From: Actinomycetes bacterium
GTDB lineage: Bacteria > Actinomycetota > Acidimicrobiia > Acidimicrobiales > RAAP-2
DNA length: 5,355 nucleotides
Direction: 5' to 3'
NCBI GenBank assembly: GCA_021826255.1
Contig: JAKBAZ010000093.1
Location: forward strand, 1-5,355
Position 1 is the first letter of the stretch; each line of letters begins with the position of its first letter. The notes under the pieces were generated by a model. The model was not told the origin of the DNA and made no database searches. It saw only the letters and a program-made list of their open reading frames with translations. The translations under genes were made by a program, and so were the position numbers. Of this stretch, positions 5,293-5,355 are shown in pieces.

Positions 5293-5355
5293 CTAGAGCC
5301 GACTGGAGCGAATGACTCTGAGAGCCCGTTCCACGTCGTCGTCACTGACGTCGAG
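5293..5355 (-). CDS. C-terminal end of an unidentified gene (runs off the right edge)
   Basis: A minus-strand frame is open from the right edge to TAG at 5293-5295 and encodes the last 20 residues, LDVSDDDVERALRVIRSSRL. The amphipathic helix ending in basic residues is like the C-terminus of many cytosolic enzymes but is too short to identify a family. It is read in the same direction as the MgtE-N/CBS gene and ends 64 bp before it, so cotranscription is possible. No convincing promoter or terminator is seen in 5229-5292. The frame could be a chance opening, though its composition and position make a real gene more likely. Confidence 0.5.
   Translation of the reverse strand, partial: LDVSDDDVERALRVIRSSRL

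Noticed and set aside
3705..5315. Plus-strand open frame of 536 codons
   Set aside because: It is antisense to the MgtE-N/CBS gene, the spacer and the start of the transporter. The translation has no recognisable domain, and the opposite strand has clear family motifs. Long antisense frames are common in G+C-rich DNA.

Overview
The window looks like chromosomal DNA from a high-GC Gram-positive bacterium, most likely an actinomycete-type lineage (Actinomycetota). This rests on the G+C-rich sequence, frequent GTG starts, two mycothiol-amidase-like (Mca/MshB-type LmbE) proteins, and a soluble PRC-barrel/MgtE-N/CBS protein of a kind known in Actinobacteria. The genus cannot be told from the sequence. 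Every supported gene is on the minus strand, so the region reads from right to left.

In transcription order: (1) the last 20 codons of an unidentified gene (5293-5355). (2) A 411-residue soluble protein with PRC-barrel-like, MgtE N-terminal and paired CBS domains (3993-5228). This is the cytosolic Mg2+-sensing half of an MgtE channel without the pore. (3) A 151-bp spacer with a perfect Shine-Dalgarno followed by a short proline-rich frame, then a 12-bp hairpin directly before the next ribosome binding site. (4) A 520-residue Nramp-fold divalent-cation transporter (2279-3841) whose metal-site motifs are not those of manganese/iron Nramps. (5, 6) Two tandem paralogous PIG-L/LmbE metal-dependent deacetylases (1452-2267 and 607-1455), the second starting inside the stop codon of the first (GTGA overlap).

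Genes 4-6 are packed with 11 bp and -4 bp junctions and are very probably one transcript. Gene 2 is probably in the same transcript, or is read through the regulatory-looking spacer. A reasonable reading is that the MgtE-N/CBS protein senses divalent cation (probably Mg2+) and partners with or regulates the Nramp-like transporter. Why two LmbE hydrolases are attached is not evident; they need a divalent metal, and their family acts on mycothiol precursors, mycothiol conjugates or N-acetylglucosaminyl compounds.

After the operon lies a gene-free stretch (285-606). It holds terminator-like stem-loops and then the promoter and operator region of a LacI-family repressor whose N-terminal 94 residues are in the window (1-284). 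Three operator half-symmetric sites, spaced exactly 16 bp centre to centre, sit just downstream of the predicted -10 box and suggest autorepression.
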